64,000 nucleotides of DNA from assembly GCA_016806645.1 (NCBI GenBank), contig JACSYO010000469.1, positions 1,116,001-1,180,000 on the forward strand, given 5' to 3'. Below are positions 37,201 to 51,910 of the stretch, one piece after another. Source of the stretch: Ophiodon elongatus. Taxonomy: Eukaryota > Chordata > Actinopteri > Perciformes > Hexagrammidae. Positions within the stretch are counted from its first letter, which is position 1; each line of letters begins with the position of its first letter. A program made the translations under genes and the position numbers. Below the pieces are notes generated by a model. That model did no database searches and had not been told where the DNA came from. It saw only the letters and a program-made list of their open reading frames with translations.

Positions 37201-37469
37201 GCCAGTTCTCAGGCTCTTCAACATGGCGAGCATCAGCACTGAGCCACACTGCAAACACCTCCAGGAAAGTGGCTCTCGCTGAGCCGATCGAAGGCAAAGA
37301 TTTTCTTAATTACTTGCCCGCCGCAGAATGGAAAGGCGCGGGTTTTGCCTGTGGGTATCTGTATCGATTTGAGGGTATGATGTTTTAATGAGCCCGGCGT
37401 GTAAATGATTTGTTGCGGTTGTGTATTCATGAAAGGCTAATTTGTTTGTTTTTCCTTCTGCATTCTCAG

Positions 37470-37521
37470 TGGATGGATTCTCATTTGACGTGGAGGCAGA
37501 TTTAAGGCTTTTGAGACCAGG
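37470..37521 (+). promoter_or_regulatory. mrpl11 5'UTR segment with a short uORF
   Basis: A pyrimidine-rich tract ending TTCTCAG (37469) is a credible acceptor. Between it and the mrpl11 ATG lies a 10-codon uORF (37473-37505) that stops 16 bp before the main start. Confidence 0.5.
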
Positions 37522-40124
37522 ATGTCAAAGATCTCTAAGGCAGCCAAGGCTGTGAAGAAAGTGGATGTCAGCAATGTAATCCGGGCTATAGTGAGGTCAG
37601 GACAAGCAGCCCCCGGACCCCCACTGGGCCCCATTCTGGGACAGGTAAAATTACTTACGATTCCATTTCTTGTTCCATCTGTTCGCTCCGAATAATCAGG
37701 AGTATTAACTTAATTGCAAGAGCAGGGCTTCATTTTATTAGCTGACCCTCTGCACACAGCTCTCATTAACTGCGAGACAACCTGATCCTTCCCTATTTTC
37801 ACTTTGCCAATCACACAGTTGCCTCTGTCTCCTCAGTCACCTCATCCTACATCCCCACCACCACCACCACCTCCATCTCCTCTCATAGCCCTATTCATAT
37901 TCCCATTCTTATTCTAGTCGCACAGCTCCCATTGTGCAGGTAGGTGCTACACTCTGCTTCAGTCTGCAACTATTTTCTCACAGTTTCCAGGCCAAAGACA
38001 CTAACACCTCCATCCACAGCAGCTGTCAATATACATTAGCCTCACTCTTAACAAGCCATTCGATGAAATTGGACTCAACCTGTGAAGGTTTTGTCTTAAA
38101 TTCTTGTATACTTCTCTCTGCTTCAATTACGCCAGAGAGACAGCTGAGGTTGTCTTGTTTTTTTTTTTTATTGCTCAAGGATGCACCACTATAACGTTTT
38201 CACCAGCAATGCCAATTGCTGCGAGAAAAATGTATGTATCTGCTGGCACAATAATAAAATAAGTCAGCAGTCCTCAAGCGTTGAGCAATGAACAAAGATG
38301 GATTGTCGTAAGTGACGAGAAATTACTGAGGCTGAATTATTTTTTTTTCGCTGTAAATAAAGTTATCCTTCCAGTGATGATTTGTGGTACGTGTATAGCG
38401 TCTCTAACGCATTAAAATCTGAAAGGACATAATAAACTCACTATTGACGTGTTGGGGCGCTTTCCTTTTAATCCCTAATAATTGAAGGCGCTAGATTCAG
38501 TGAGATGGGGGTTTAAAACGTGAGACACACTGTACATTTAATAACATAGTCTCATGTTCATAGTCTTAATCATCCTGAGAGAGTCCTAACTTTCTGCGAT
38601 ATATTTGTGTATTTTAATTTCATCACCAGACTTTCAGGGGAAAGCTTTTTACTAATACCTACTGATTACATTTTCACATAATTTCTGACTGAATTTATCT
38701 TCTTATTATTCCACATTTGATTTCATGATTTTCGTTTTTTTTAGATTTGGGATTTAATTTGTTTAATTTTCAGGTACATCTTCAACATACTTGAATATAA
38801 CATACTATAACCGTATCACATCAAACATGAGTTCCACTCTACAGTTTGTTAAACACAACTAGTCGTGGGGACCCACTCGGATGATCTCCTGAAGGTCTCG
38901 AGGACTCGTTGCATTGATAACTGTCCAATTCTGATGCTCTGATCGTTAACCTCATCTTTGTCTCTGATCACACGAGTGTATTGTTTTATGTCTTACTTAT
39001 GAAATTTATATTTTATTTTACGCCGTAAAAGCACAATCTGTTCCTGCTTTAATGGCGATTCAGCTATTTAACTTTGATTGTCCTTTGCGAGATTGAATGA
39101 AAGAAACCCGATGGCACGTTCTGCACATACAAATTATCCAGTTAGGCTCTTTAATGGACGGTGCTCATGAGCCTTGAATGCTGTTGAACGCTTGGAAACC
39201 AGATCAATTCTCACAGTTAATCCATCTCTGTGACTTAGTGGCAACACTCAGAGAGGAGAATGGGAAAGTGAACAAAACTGGCAGAAAAGAGCTGCACGTG
39301 ATGAATAATGTCAGCGACAAGCAAATGTTGAGATGTTACAAATGAGTTAAATGATGTGAAAACATCTCATTTCTCTTAAATGTAACGGTGTCATTACTTT
39401 ATGGTTTTGTTCAAAATTATGTACTCTGTCACCAGAGACATCAACTATAACATAAATTCAATTAATTCATGGAAATCTGAACTCCCTGCAAGATTGGGAT
39501 AATGATTTAGTGCTGACAAATACTGAAATTTTAATTAAACACATTTATCTCCTGTTTTGTTTCTCTGTATTGCTCTACATATCCACTTGATAATATTTTC
39601 ACCTTTTTTATATTCGAATACGTCAAAATGGTTTCTTTAATGATTAATGTTTTTCATTATTTTCTTGATTAATCAATCTTTTGCTCTAGATAACTATCAC
39701 TCAACTCTGCAGTTCTCCGCAGCTCTACATCTTTATAATCACTGTTTTGATTTTTTTTTCTCCCTCAACTCGCTCTCATAGTGTCATTTTTGGCCGCAGC
39801 CATTAAAAAAAGCTTTAAAAACCTACACAGCCTGCTCAGCACCAAACACAGTAAGCGACTAGCTGGCAAACACAGTTGAGCATTTAACAGCTAAAGAGTC
39901 TCATGTTTTTCTCAGGAGATGGTGGAGCCCAAAAAACAGAGCTAAGAGAGTTGATATTGGGATCAAATTCATCATGTGAATCATCAACTGAAAAGTGATG
40001 ATGTGTCAGATGTTTTGTTTACAGCTTGTTTCGGCTGCTCCCAAGGGGACAAAAGAAAATCAATGAACCAATTTTATTTTTTTAAATTGCCACAAGCTTA
40101 AGAATTATTGTTCTCAAGAGTATT

Positions 40125-40179
<55 letters not shown>

Positions 40180-43100
40180 GGTCACAACGTTTGGACTGAT
40201 ATTTGACAATGACTTCACTTTTGAAGTAATATTACAATGAGTAGTTACAGTAATGAGCCATTTTTATTCAGTAATTAAGAGGCGGATCTATTCTTTAATC
40301 TCATCCAATTTCAACATCTTTTACTCCCCATGAAAAATACAGCAGCCGGGGTTTCAACTGCTGCCAAGTGAAGAGACCGTAATAACCCAATTTTACGTCT
40401 CTGCACTGTTTACCAGTTAGATGTATAATTGATTTTAAGATTTCCACTGATCACATTTAAGGCTCAGCTAAAGCTTCCTCCCCCTCAGCTACACTGGAGA
40501 CCTCCAAGTTCCTTCTGATCCACTAAAGCTGAGAATTAGGAAACTCACTCTTGACTGTCACTCAACTCTCAACCCTAAAGGTTATTTAGTTGTTTTTTTT
40601 TCTTTTTGTATGTAGCGCCTCCGAAACTCGGTAAAAATCACTGTAATTTCTTTGCTTAATTTTGCATTACAAAAAATACTGTACACCTAAAACATTAGGT
40701 GCAACAACATGTTATTTATTGCAGATTTGCATTACTTGACAGACAGGGATTATTTTGAATGGCAGCTCCACATAGGCGTACATCAAAATTCCAAACAGCA
40801 CTTTGAACGATCCTCTGTGCCGATCACATCCTGTGAAGCCTGTCACAGCGACATGAGGGCTGTTATGTCAGCATCAGTGGTCGTTTGTGGTATTTTGGGG
40901 TGTTTTCCCCCCAAAAAACACATTTTCTTTTCCCAAAAGATGCTCTGGTTGGATTTTCATTGTTTTAAAGAAGAATTATGTGACAGCTCAAGATAACAGG
41001 CAAGAATAAGGATAGTAGTTCCTTTACCATCTTAGACGAGTAGGAAGTGTGATCCTTACTGCCTGTCTTTTGTACACTTCCTCTTCGTCTTGTCCAAAGA
41101 TTCAAATTTTGGGATATTTACCACTTTGAGTTTTAAATTTTTCTTAAAGACCAGTTAGGTTTATGCTTTTGTTGTTTGAAACTATTTTCTTGTATTTATT
41201 TCCCTTTTTTCTATTCTTGTGTTGTATTACCTTGAGCTCAGAAGTAGGCAATATAAAGACAAATGTGGTTCTGTTTAAGACTCCGGCTAACAATTATAAC
41301 TTTATTTTTTTATTTATTATATAATTTTGGATAATAAGGACTCACAATTTCCCACAGTTCAATGAGACATCTTCAAATTGCATTTCTGTTGCGAAAAGTA
41401 CTTCAAGTGCATACTTAAGTGCTGTACTTCAGTATAGTTTAAATAAATAAAGAATAAATAAAATCCTTTTTATTCCTATATAAGCCAACTTTGAGAAAAG
41501 AGTCAGTGCACTTACATCCTTTAACAACCCTCGCTCCGACAGCATTACGTTCCCATACAACTAAACTCAACTCTCAATTCCATTTCCAAGGGAAACTTAT
41601 TTTCTTCCACCCCGAACTGTTGCAGCTTTAAATGGTGGTTAACGAACCAGGAAAACGCTACAAAACTACGTTTGTTAGGTTTAGTAAAAAAAACAAGGCT
41701 TAAAATTACTCTAAAATTTTAACAAAAGAAAAAACGCTAGAAAAGAATACGGGGTTCTCACGGGACACGAATAGCTGTCTCCTGGGTGAAAGCTGTGAGT
41801 TTTGTGGCCCATCCACCACCTCAGCCTCCTCGTTACTTTGACTTTTACAGACTCATTTGAGACTATTTGAAATATTTTTTGATATGCCAAAAGCAAACGT
41901 AATTTAAGATGAAATACTTTACCCTCGAAACGTATTTCACAATGCAGTTTCGGTGAGTGGGAATGTAATTTTTTAGGAGACCAGGCTGCCTTTAAAGAGT
42001 CCCTCTGGATAAATGATCCCGTCCCAGTGGTGGAGTCAGTGATGTAACTATAGACTTTAGATAAGGCTGCCAAATTGACACAAAATTATTATTCCCTAGG
42101 CATTATTATGTGATCTTTTCCAGAGGAATGCAACGGTTCATTTCCAAAGACCATTAACCAATGAGAGAGGAATCAGATTTCCATGTCACCGCAATGCGTT
42201 TCTTTTACACATCCAGTGATTTCCATAAATTTAATTTGTGAATTAGTTGAACCAGTCTGCTGACTCCAGTAAGCAAATGACCAGGATCTAATAACTCCTG
42301 TGATCTTGGTCAAGGTGTCACAGGAGTAGAACCAACAGGGCTTCGTCTTTGTTCAGAGCCGGGTAAAGTGCAGTAAGACCTCCTGTAACTGTACCTACCT
42401 ATTTCTGACATTAAGGTTTCTGTAATTTCTGTGCAGTGGGTACTGCTGATGGAGGACATTGTAGTGAACCAAGTTGTATGGGCTTATTAATAGAAGCCGA
42501 CAAACTGTCTTGACATAAATCTGACCAGAGCTGTTCATCAACTGTTTTCAGATCTGATTCCCGTCTCGCTCTAGATTTATGCAAACCTGGCTTTGGGCCC
42601 TCAGTTCAGCAGTCAGGAGCACATTTTAGAGATTAATTGGTATACATTTCCCTCATGAAGCAGTTTCTCCACATCAGATAAAGTCGTTCCAGGGCACAGG
42701 TTGGTCCTAAGAAAAGACTTTAACTGAAGATAGCAGAAGAAGGTATTTCTGGACAAGTCATGTCGCTGTCTTTTAAGAGACTTTTAAAGAGGAAGCAATG
42801 TGAATCACAGCAGAGCGCTCATTCACCGCTAAATGGAGCTAAAAGCTAAAAGCTACTGATTTTCAGAACAGCATGAGAGTAAACGACCATACAAGCATCA
42901 AGTTTATCGTTTATTCATGGTCGGTAGAGTCGGTCATCTTGTATTCTGTTTATATGCGTTTGCAATACCATATGACTGTCACATGTTTAGCTCATCATTT
43001 GGGAAGATTCCTCGTGGTACTTGTGTTTATCATTTTTCCTGTGTTCGTGTGGCATGACGGGATGTACAGGCAGCGACAGGGAGAGGGCGTAACTATCATA

Positions 43101-46100
43101 CATATTTTAAACTGAGACGAGCACTTTATTTAATGTCTTACGAGCTGTAGGACATACAAAGTAAAACATGTTGCACATTAGATGTGGATCAGAAAAGCAG
43201 TTGTGTGTGTGAGGCGCTTCTTTCAGACTTGGGATGCAATTCATGGTCTCATTCTGTAATTACAATAGAATTTGTTTTACTTTAGTGTTTTGTGCTTTAT
43301 TTTATGTCAGTTCAGTTTAAAGATTAGTTTGTAGATTTACTGAACACCTGTGATTTTATAATTATATAAAATCGAGAAAAGCAACAAATCCTCACATCTG
43401 AAAAGCTGGAACCAGAAACTGCTTGGCACTTGTGTTTGATGGAGAAAAAAAATGAAGCAATAATCAAGTTAGTTGGTGATTTTTAATTTTCATTCAACCA
43501 GCTAAATGATTAATCGACTAAATGTTTCAATTTCATTTAATTTGAGCATCATGTAAATTGACCAGTACACTTATCACCTGTTTCTGCCTGATGTCACCTG
43601 AGACCAGCATGAGTGTGCGTTTGTCTCCAGTATTGCATATCTCAGAGTCTTTTGCATCATTTCTTTCTACAAGAATATACTTTGAAGTTTTGCCCAAAAG
43701 CGGTGACGCTCGTGGTGTGTGCTCTGATGAATGATTTAGACATCTGTCCGTTAAATGTGGCTCTTTCTGCCAGACCACGGGGGCGTGAGCTTGTAGGCAG
43801 ACTGTAGCTGTCGCCGTGTCAGGGGTAATGAGGTGAGATGGGTTGTAACCAAATGCTCAACAGAGCAAAACAAAGCCATATGTTTGTCTAAAGGTGCCTC
43901 CTTTTGGACCCTTTGGGAAGTCATTGTTGTCGGGGAGGCGTGTTGTGTGCGTTTGCCTCTCTGGGCTCCATCAAGCTAACACTATGTGTAACGGTAAATA
44001 AATGGCAGTCGGCAGCCACTCTGCTTAAGGCTGTGGCTCCGGCCCTTTAATCTTAGCCAGCCTCCCCTCCTCGGTTTTTTTTCCTCCTCTCTGACTAACC
44101 ACCCTTGACAGGGGAAGTGCAGAGAGGTAGGCCGCCTGTCGGCTGCGGGGCAAATTTAAACAAACGAGAGAAATAAAAGAAGGAACGCAAGACAAAAGAA
44201 GGGAAACTGACAGCTTTGGTACAGGAGAATAATTACAGACTGGAGTGAAATTAACACATGGGAATGGAGAGAAAGAATGGAGGCAAAAGAAGAAAGAAAA
44301 TCGGAGAGCGACTCATGCACTTTTCTTCTGAAGCACGTTATGAGAGTCGGTGAGAGCTGAGGGAAAATGCTGAGCATTGTATCTAGAGCTTAACAGGTGT
44401 AACAAATTCTAGGAGGTAGTCGTTTGCCGAGGCTGCCAATGCAGTTGCTGCTTTTAGTATAATAGAAATATGAGAAGTTGCCCAACAGGGAGTGCATCCA
44501 GAATGCGTATGTTTGAAATGTAGAGTGAAACAGGGAGGAGGAGATGAAAGAAAAAGGGGAGGTAAGGGCCGGATGCTGTCTACTACTCTGCTTATCCCTC
44601 TGTGGTTTTTCCTTAAAAGTTTCTCTGAACCAGCAAGAAATTCCTGAAACTTCTGATGCATCTTTTTTGTGCCTGAGTGTGTACATTAGTCTTAATACAT
44701 CCTGTTAATATTGCCTGTAAATCAAGCATAAAGCACTGAGAATAAGCGCTTGCTTTTTGACGGATAGCCTCAATTTCAATTAATAGGACCATTTAAGCAG
44801 AGGGGAGGCCGGCGGGTGCATTCACAGCCGCTCTGAGCAACGAGCCAGATCACTCTGAAAACATCACACACTTACTACAACTCTTGACAGGCATACCCCG
44901 GCTCTCTTTCAACATTAAACAGACAACACGACGGCACACTCAAGGATTACTGCGAGAGGATGCAAGCTGATGGGGCCGCCGGCGTAATTGTGATAAATGA
45001 CAGCCTTTTGTCAGCGTGCTGCACCATGAAGCAAAGAGCACGCTTTTCTAGCTTGAATATGTGAGTGGGAGGGCGGGGGGGGGGGTGGAGGTTGAGGTGC
45101 GTCCATTCACTTCACCAGCTCCAGTATGAGAGAAAAACATAAAAATATGCAATTTTCTATGACAGCAGAACGCGAGCTGATTGACTTTCATATATTTTAA
45201 AAACACGAGGCAGTTATTTGACCCTAAGGCCTCTTGGCCTTGAAGGATTTGGTCTGACTCCTCTTGTTTTCTCTAATATTTGTGGTCGACAGGCTGCCAA
45301 TAACGCTCCTACATAATAGTCAATGAACTGTCAACACTGGGCGAGTATGAAACACTTTTATTAGTTTGCACTCTGTCCTGGAGGTGTAGCAGACAGCAGC
45401 TGTGGAATAACTTCAGTGTACACATGGCATATGTCCAAGTTCCACATGGTACACATAACATGTACGCCTCGTGGCTCCATGAGGAAACAAGGCACTTGAC
45501 TGTACTGTACATCCTCTGCACCTGCTGCTCTGATCCATAATCCCATGATGCCCCAAAAAACACATGTTAACAACTTGAAAGGGTCCATCCATTATTCATG
45601 GAATCAAAAAGTTAACTTTCATCTGTAGTGAAAGGGGAGATTTAGAGTTGGACAGGCAGCTGGACAGTGTTTTTTTCTTCTTATTGAAAATGACTGAAAG
45701 AGACTTTGAGACGAGTACAGACGACATCAAAACATGAATTTTAAACGTGTTCTGAAACAGTAAAGGGATTACTTACATTGGTGTTCTGGCTTTGTAAACA
45801 ATGTAGTAAAATAGACCTGTACTGTATTTTGTGTTGCAATAGGATTACGATGATGCAAAATGCTCATCTTTAAGCTCCACCATTGAAACATGTTATTTAT
45901 GGAAACGGTGTCTTTCATAAATAGTTGTCATCTTGAGTTAAGCACATTTTGTTGTGTTAAAAACGCTGCAGGAGGGTTTTAAAAGTAAAAGAATAAGTGG
46001 TCCTAAAATAAAAGTGACTGTACGTTATGCATCTCTGAAAATCCTCTCTAGCTGATGTTCAGATTCTGCATTTAAATCAAATAAAATGTGTCATAGTACC

Positions 46101-49100
46101 AAAGATAAACTCACTCCAAACACCACAGTGAGTGATTTCACCGATTTTAACTTTTCCCTCCAGACAACTGAGTGATATCAGCCAGTGTTGATTCTTGGTT
46201 TGAATTGTGTGCCCAACCTCGTTGTACACCAAGGGGTTGTAAGATAGATCGGGGCGGTCATGAGAGCAATAAAGAGATGGCATATGAGGAGAAAACATCT
46301 GTTTAAAGTTATTTTTATTTTCTTCTCCTACATTTGCTTTTTTATTGTGGAAAAACTGGTAATTTACTCCTTCAGGCCTCTAAAATGTATTCAAATAAGG
46401 AAAATCAAGGAAGGAAACATCATTTTGGGCCGTGAGTAGACTTTGATTTAAAGCGCTACAAGTCTAAAAGGTTTGGATCCACTGGGCTCGACTCTAAATT
46501 GAAATACTGGAGCACCGTGAAGAGTGTGAGTTTTACAGGCAGACTGCTTTTGAATCCTGGAGCTGTAGGGAAATATAAATCATCAGTCCTTTGTGTTAAA
46601 CTTTTCTCTGTGAAAGGTCCCTGTATAGTGACAGAGAAAGAAACTACACTAAAGGTCACAGTCTGTACTTGGCATCTAATGGCAGAAGAGTATTGAGCTA
46701 ATTTTTCTGACAAGCCACATGACCTGAACTCACCGATGAGATACTTTTATATTGAGTAGCAAGAAAATCTGAATGCAACAAATCTGTGGCAGTTTGGGCA
46801 GCTGTGCCGAGATCAGAGAAGGGAAGGAAACACAACTAGACGACAATATACATTTCTGGAATATTCTTTACAGGCTGATAGATGTGTTCACAGTGTTGAA
46901 TGTAAAAAATACACTCCCACAAATCCCAGCAATGCATTTTAAGTTATTCTCAGCACAACAAAATGTGCAGAAAGCCAAGCTTGCCAAATGCATTTCCGCA
47001 GCTCGGCATTATACCCATCACTGTTGTACTGAAAGTCGATACAAGTTATCTGTTTGGATGTGATACTGGCTCTGCTGGTCTGAGTTCTGAGTGTGGGTGT
47101 GATCACATGCTTTTGTGTATGCGTGCATGTTTAGACTCTAGAGTTCATGGGAGATGAAAGAGGGTCCTAAGGGCGTCTCTGTGGGCTCCAGGCTGACATG
47201 GGAGAGAGTGTGGCTTTGGGAGCGAGACAGTGTGTGATAATGAGAGGGAGGAGCTTTCCCCTGGGCCTGGCCCTCTCCCTGCTCTGAGCTCTGGCTTGGC
47301 AGGGTCGAGTCTCCTGGTTCTGCTCCAGCCACAGTCCCAGCTCCTGCAGCGCCGCGCTCCTGCTTGTGTCTCTCCCAAGCTGAGCTCAGCTTCACAGCCA
47401 GAGCCAGCAGGTTCTTCCCCAGGAACACGGTGGACACACGGGGGTCCCTGTACCACAGCATGCCTGTGCCCCTCAGGGCCAGGGTGAAGATGTTGATGGT
47501 GACCAAGCTGAGCCAAGGGTACAGAGCCTCCTTACGGGGCCCCCTCTGTCCCGGCAGGCCGGTGGCCCCCAGCTCCGTGAGAGCCACACAGGGCAGCAGC
47601 AGCAGGAGGGCGTAGCAGTAAAAGAAGACCAGGCCCTCGGCCCAGATGGGCAGCCTCTGCTCAACGACCCCTCCGCTCCCTGCTGCTGCCCCGCTTTGGG
47701 CTTCCCACAGCCCCGCCTGCAGGTCCAGCACATCCAGCAGGTCCACCACCACCCACAGGAGCCGGCCACGCACCTCCTGCTTCCTGCGCTGCGGGGTCAT
47801 GTGGTCGGCTCCCGTCAGGATAAGAAACAGGGAGGGCAGGCAGATGGACAGCAGCAGCGTCAGGGTCTTCCTGGCCAGCGGGTCGGGCGGCCGGCGCTCC
47901 TGCCTGTAGTTATGGCAGACGAAGAAGAGCTTGAGCTGGAGCAGGGACAGGAACAGGAACCAGAGGGCGTTGGCAAAGCCACGACGCGGCGAACGCGCCT
48001 CCGACACCACGCCGGCTGACACGAAGCGCAGCGCGAGCAGGAAGCCCACATCGCCTAGCAACACTGTCGCACACTGCCACGCACTGGGTCCTGGAGGACC
48101 ACGAGCCCCCAGCATGCTCTGCTCCAGCAGGTAGAGGTCCACCACTGCCATCGTGCTCACTGTGACCAGGGTTGATACGCACACCTGGGGCGTGGGCACC
48201 ATGCCTGAAAGAGACGTACAGAGAAGCACCGTGGTAAATCTGTTGCATCGCCACAATTTAAACTCTGCTCACATCGCTCCACACGGGGCCATCTGTCCCC
48301 AGTAAAACAAATTTAAGGGATAAGAACATGCTTGTTTTTCCTCACACTAATTCAAAACCGAATGTAAAATAGTTTGATGCTTGTTGCTATGGTTAAAAAC
48401 ATTAGCTGCCTAGTAAGCAGTGCGCACCCTTCATCTTTGGCCAGAGCTACATCCAGCCTGGCTGCTCAAGCTGAGTAGCCAGTTAAATTGTGTTTTTATT
48501 TATTTATTTATTTTTTGTAACTCTGCGGCTCTTTGAATTAAATAGTCTTCATTTTCCATAAAGATCCTAGCTTTGCTTTTTTTGATACTCAGACTTCCCC
48601 TGAGTTCTCTGCTGTTACTTTTTTCTGTGAATTATTGTTGTTTCTGCTCCTTTTTTTGTATTCTTCTTATTCATTATTAATTAATTGTGTTCAGGCGCCG
48701 CTAGGAGCCCTGTCAAAGCATTTTCTTTTCCTCTATAGTCTGCCATATTTATTCTCATACTGTGCTGCAATCTTTAATCATTGCAAATTCCCCCTCTCAC
48801 TTCAGATGAATATTGATAACTTGCTATTTGTTTGGAGATATGTTTGACTCGTGTTTTTGTGTACACTGTGTACATTTGAGTGAGTGCATGCAGGCAATGC
48901 TAATTTGGCAGCACATGAGGGTACATTTTCTTTTTTCTGTTGCAGCTAATTTCTCAGCCACAGACCATACAAACCTCAGTATTGATATAGCCTGAGAAAT
49001 GATCATTGACTTAACAGTGTAATCGAACCAACCTCTCTTTATCGTGTTTGGCTGAAAAGCACAGCACAGACCAGTGGACTGTCTGTTATCTGCTCAGCAC

Positions 49101-51651
49101 CACTCGGGGGTGTCAACCCTTCAACTGGATCGATGCCATTATAATACAAAATCACTACCAGCTCAGATGTGTCGTAATGGCAACAGTTCAGCGTGATCGA
49201 GCGAGAGATTGTCGGCATGATTGCGGTCTGTGAGAAAAGTCTGCCAGTGAAAAGTGAGTATTGATATCTTGCCGATGGAAGACGCATCACTTCCCTGACT
49301 GTAAGACTAACAGGAGCTCTGCCATCTCCTCAGTGTTGTCTGAATCATTGAAGAGGGCTGAGGAACTCCACAGGGTAAAAAAAAGGTGTGTGTGTGTGTG
49401 GAGAAGGAGAATGAGCATACGACTGCACGTGAAAGATTAATAGGCCTCTTGGCTGTCTACATGCCTAATAAAGTGTTACTGCGTGATCATTATAGTTCAT
49501 AAATAAGCTCAGGGTGAGAGGAGGTGAAAAGGATGAAGAGGAAGACTCAAATGCAGATAGAAAATGACTTCCACCCACTTATATGAAGACATGCAGTTAA
49601 TGCGCCAGCTTGGCCTGGATGAATCCAAATGTATTCATCACAAGGGCTATTGAAATGTCACAGACATTAGTTTGTTCTGAAACAGATGAATCTAAGAAAT
49701 GGGGAAAGGAACAATCTCGACTGATTAATCCGCTCTGAGGCATGGTGGGAGGACAGGCGTAGATCATGCCAGCGTTCATATCTGATTGTCTATGGAGCCT
49801 TTTGTCTCACTGCTCACTGCAACTTGATTACCATTCCCCCAAAATTGAATGAATTTCACCAAGCCGCAGATTGAGAGGATATTGGAATTCAAATTTTTTT
49901 TTTTTTATTTCTCGAAGAACAAACCCAATCTGCAGGGAGCGCGGGGATGGAGAAGTTTACAGTCACTGTTGCAGCTGGCTTTTTCTCCAGGTCGTGCCTC
50001 TTAAGATATTTCACCCTGGAAATGTCCCCGTCAGCCCATGTTTGTGTTTTGACTGCTTGTCAACACCGTGTAATTTATTCTGTTCTGAGTGAAGGACTGG
50101 GATGACAGCCCGTGTGTCCACTATACGCTCATCAATAATGACCCAATTCATCATTCCCCTGTCAGGGAAATAACACTGCTGTTGACGGGGTGAGGCAACC
50201 TATTCCGCTGTAAGCATGAATAATGGCATGTAATAGTGTGCAGGTGAAAGATTTGTTCATGTCTATGTGTTCAGTTTTGTGCTGAAAATCAATTTTCCCT
50301 CAATTTTAATTTTTCACTTGTCTTAAAGCTTGTGTGACACCAGTGCACATGGCTCTGCCTCCATCTGCACCAGTGTAATGGTCCAAAAAAAAAGCTCATC
50401 TTTGCAGCACACGCTGACTGAGATAGCAAACGGTGGGTTTGCCACTATCCTTTGTTCATCAATATTGGGTGATTTCCAAGTGGACAGAAATCCATGGAGA
50501 GCAAAGATTAATTTGTGTTTACACCCACAGTTTATCGCCATAAACAGCCCTCATAAAGCTCCAAATCCCATCAAAGACCAGATCCTCCACAAGTTATTGC
50601 AGGTGCCTCTGGAGCACCAAGGGCATCAGGACAACATCTATGCCATTATGTGCAAACTAATTAATTAATAGAGCGCCAGGCAGTGTGCAATCCCTCATGA
50701 TGCACTGCTGAATAAATCCCCTCTCCAGACTTAAAGCCACATGACTGAAACATCTGTTGATTTGTGAGGTAGCAGCCTCAGTGCTGCCAGAGGGGCTTTA
50801 TTGTGCCCTCTTTTTTTTAACAGAGTTATCACGTTTGTTTTTTTTCTTTAAAAAATGATTATCACTAACTGCCCCAACACGCAGCGCGACGTCCTGCATC
50901 CTCTGGCGATTTAACAATCTCTATGAAACCGCGTCTCTGCAACACCTGTTTCATAACGGCCCTATTAACAGCAGGTAGTGCTGTGGGTTTATCCGTGCAT
51001 CGCTGGTAGTAAAGTGAAGCTGTAGTTACCCAAACCATTCGTCTTGCACTTGGGCTCGATCCTCCTGGCTTGATCTACCGCGAATAGTCTGCTTGTTCTT
51101 CCGAGTGGAGGCGCAGCCGGAGACCAATAAAGTCTCTTTTACTGTCGTTGATGAGCCGGGCTCGGTGGTAAAGTCTTTCTTTTACAGTCCGGGTGTTTGA
51201 GTGGAGTCGGGCTCCAGGGGAAGGCTCATCTCGAGGCTGTTAGAGTTGAAAGTCATCGCCACTGCCACACCAAGCAGACACGAGTTTGTAGGAACCAAAC
51301 CCCCCACAAAAAGCAGCTCATACTTATCAAGATTTCGCCCTCCGTGCAGATCCGGCATGGCCGATGTCTCCGTGGTTATTGCAGAGGCTGGATCTGGATC
51401 TGGATCTGTCACCTCCTGCAGTGTCCGGGTCTGTCGTTGTCGGGTTATCTTTTGTATACAGCTGCGGGGGCAGAGAGCCGTGCGGGGCTCGCCTCCGCTG
51501 ATCGGTCGGACTCCGGCTGTGCAGAGCAGCCGGGGGAAGTCGGTCAGAAGTGGAGCAGCATCAGCGGCGACAAATCATTAAAGTGGAGACCGCAGACCGA
51601 GAAGATGGCTCATGAGAGCGAGAGGGAGAGAGGGAGAGGGAGGGAGGGAGG

Positions 51652-51703
<52 letters not shown>

Positions 51704-51743
51704 GGAGAGAGAGGGGGAGAGAGAGAGAGAGAGAGAGAGAGGG

Positions 51744-51793
<50 letters not shown>

Positions 51794-51862
51794 AGGGAGA
51801 GAGAGAGAGGGAGGGAGAGAGAGAGAGAGGGAGAGAGAGAGAGGGAGAGGGAGAGAGAGAGG

Positions 51863-51910
<48 letters not shown>

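Larger units (their letters stand above)
26433..37469. other. 11 kb without recognised exons (intergenic or first intron of mrpl11)
   Basis: Both strands were read and no domain, exon chain or RNA gene was recognised. It contains an (AT)n tract (26850-26907), a poly(T) run (about 28646-28669), a possible repeat fragment at 30590-30880 and another at 31135-31200. The ORF at 33218-33517 (99 codons) has no recognisable domain. Confidence 0.5.
37645..47137. other. mrpl11 coding intron 1, left part
   Basis: No exon is recognised on either strand. It contains a (CA)n tract at 40128-40176, a dispersed repeat at about 39780-40070, a second repeat at about 43371-43530, a possible TACTTAAGTG-type fragment near 41395, and a G-rich run near 45073. 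The minus-strand ORFs near 44383-44686 and 45309-45588 show no known domain. Confidence 0.5.

Noticed and set aside
45309..45588. Overlapping minus-strand ORFs of 75 and 84 codons
   Set aside because: Both overlap in different frames, show no domain, and lie in intronic AT-rich DNA.
47145..48254. Several ORFs on both strands within 47.1-48.3 kb
   Set aside because: They are other-frame shadows of the GC-rich TMEM121-family exon.
48203..48256. Upstream in-frame ATG extending the TMEM121-family ORF by 18 residues
   Set aside because: A good splice acceptor lies two bases before the ATG at 48202, and family similarity begins there, so the extension is probably intron.
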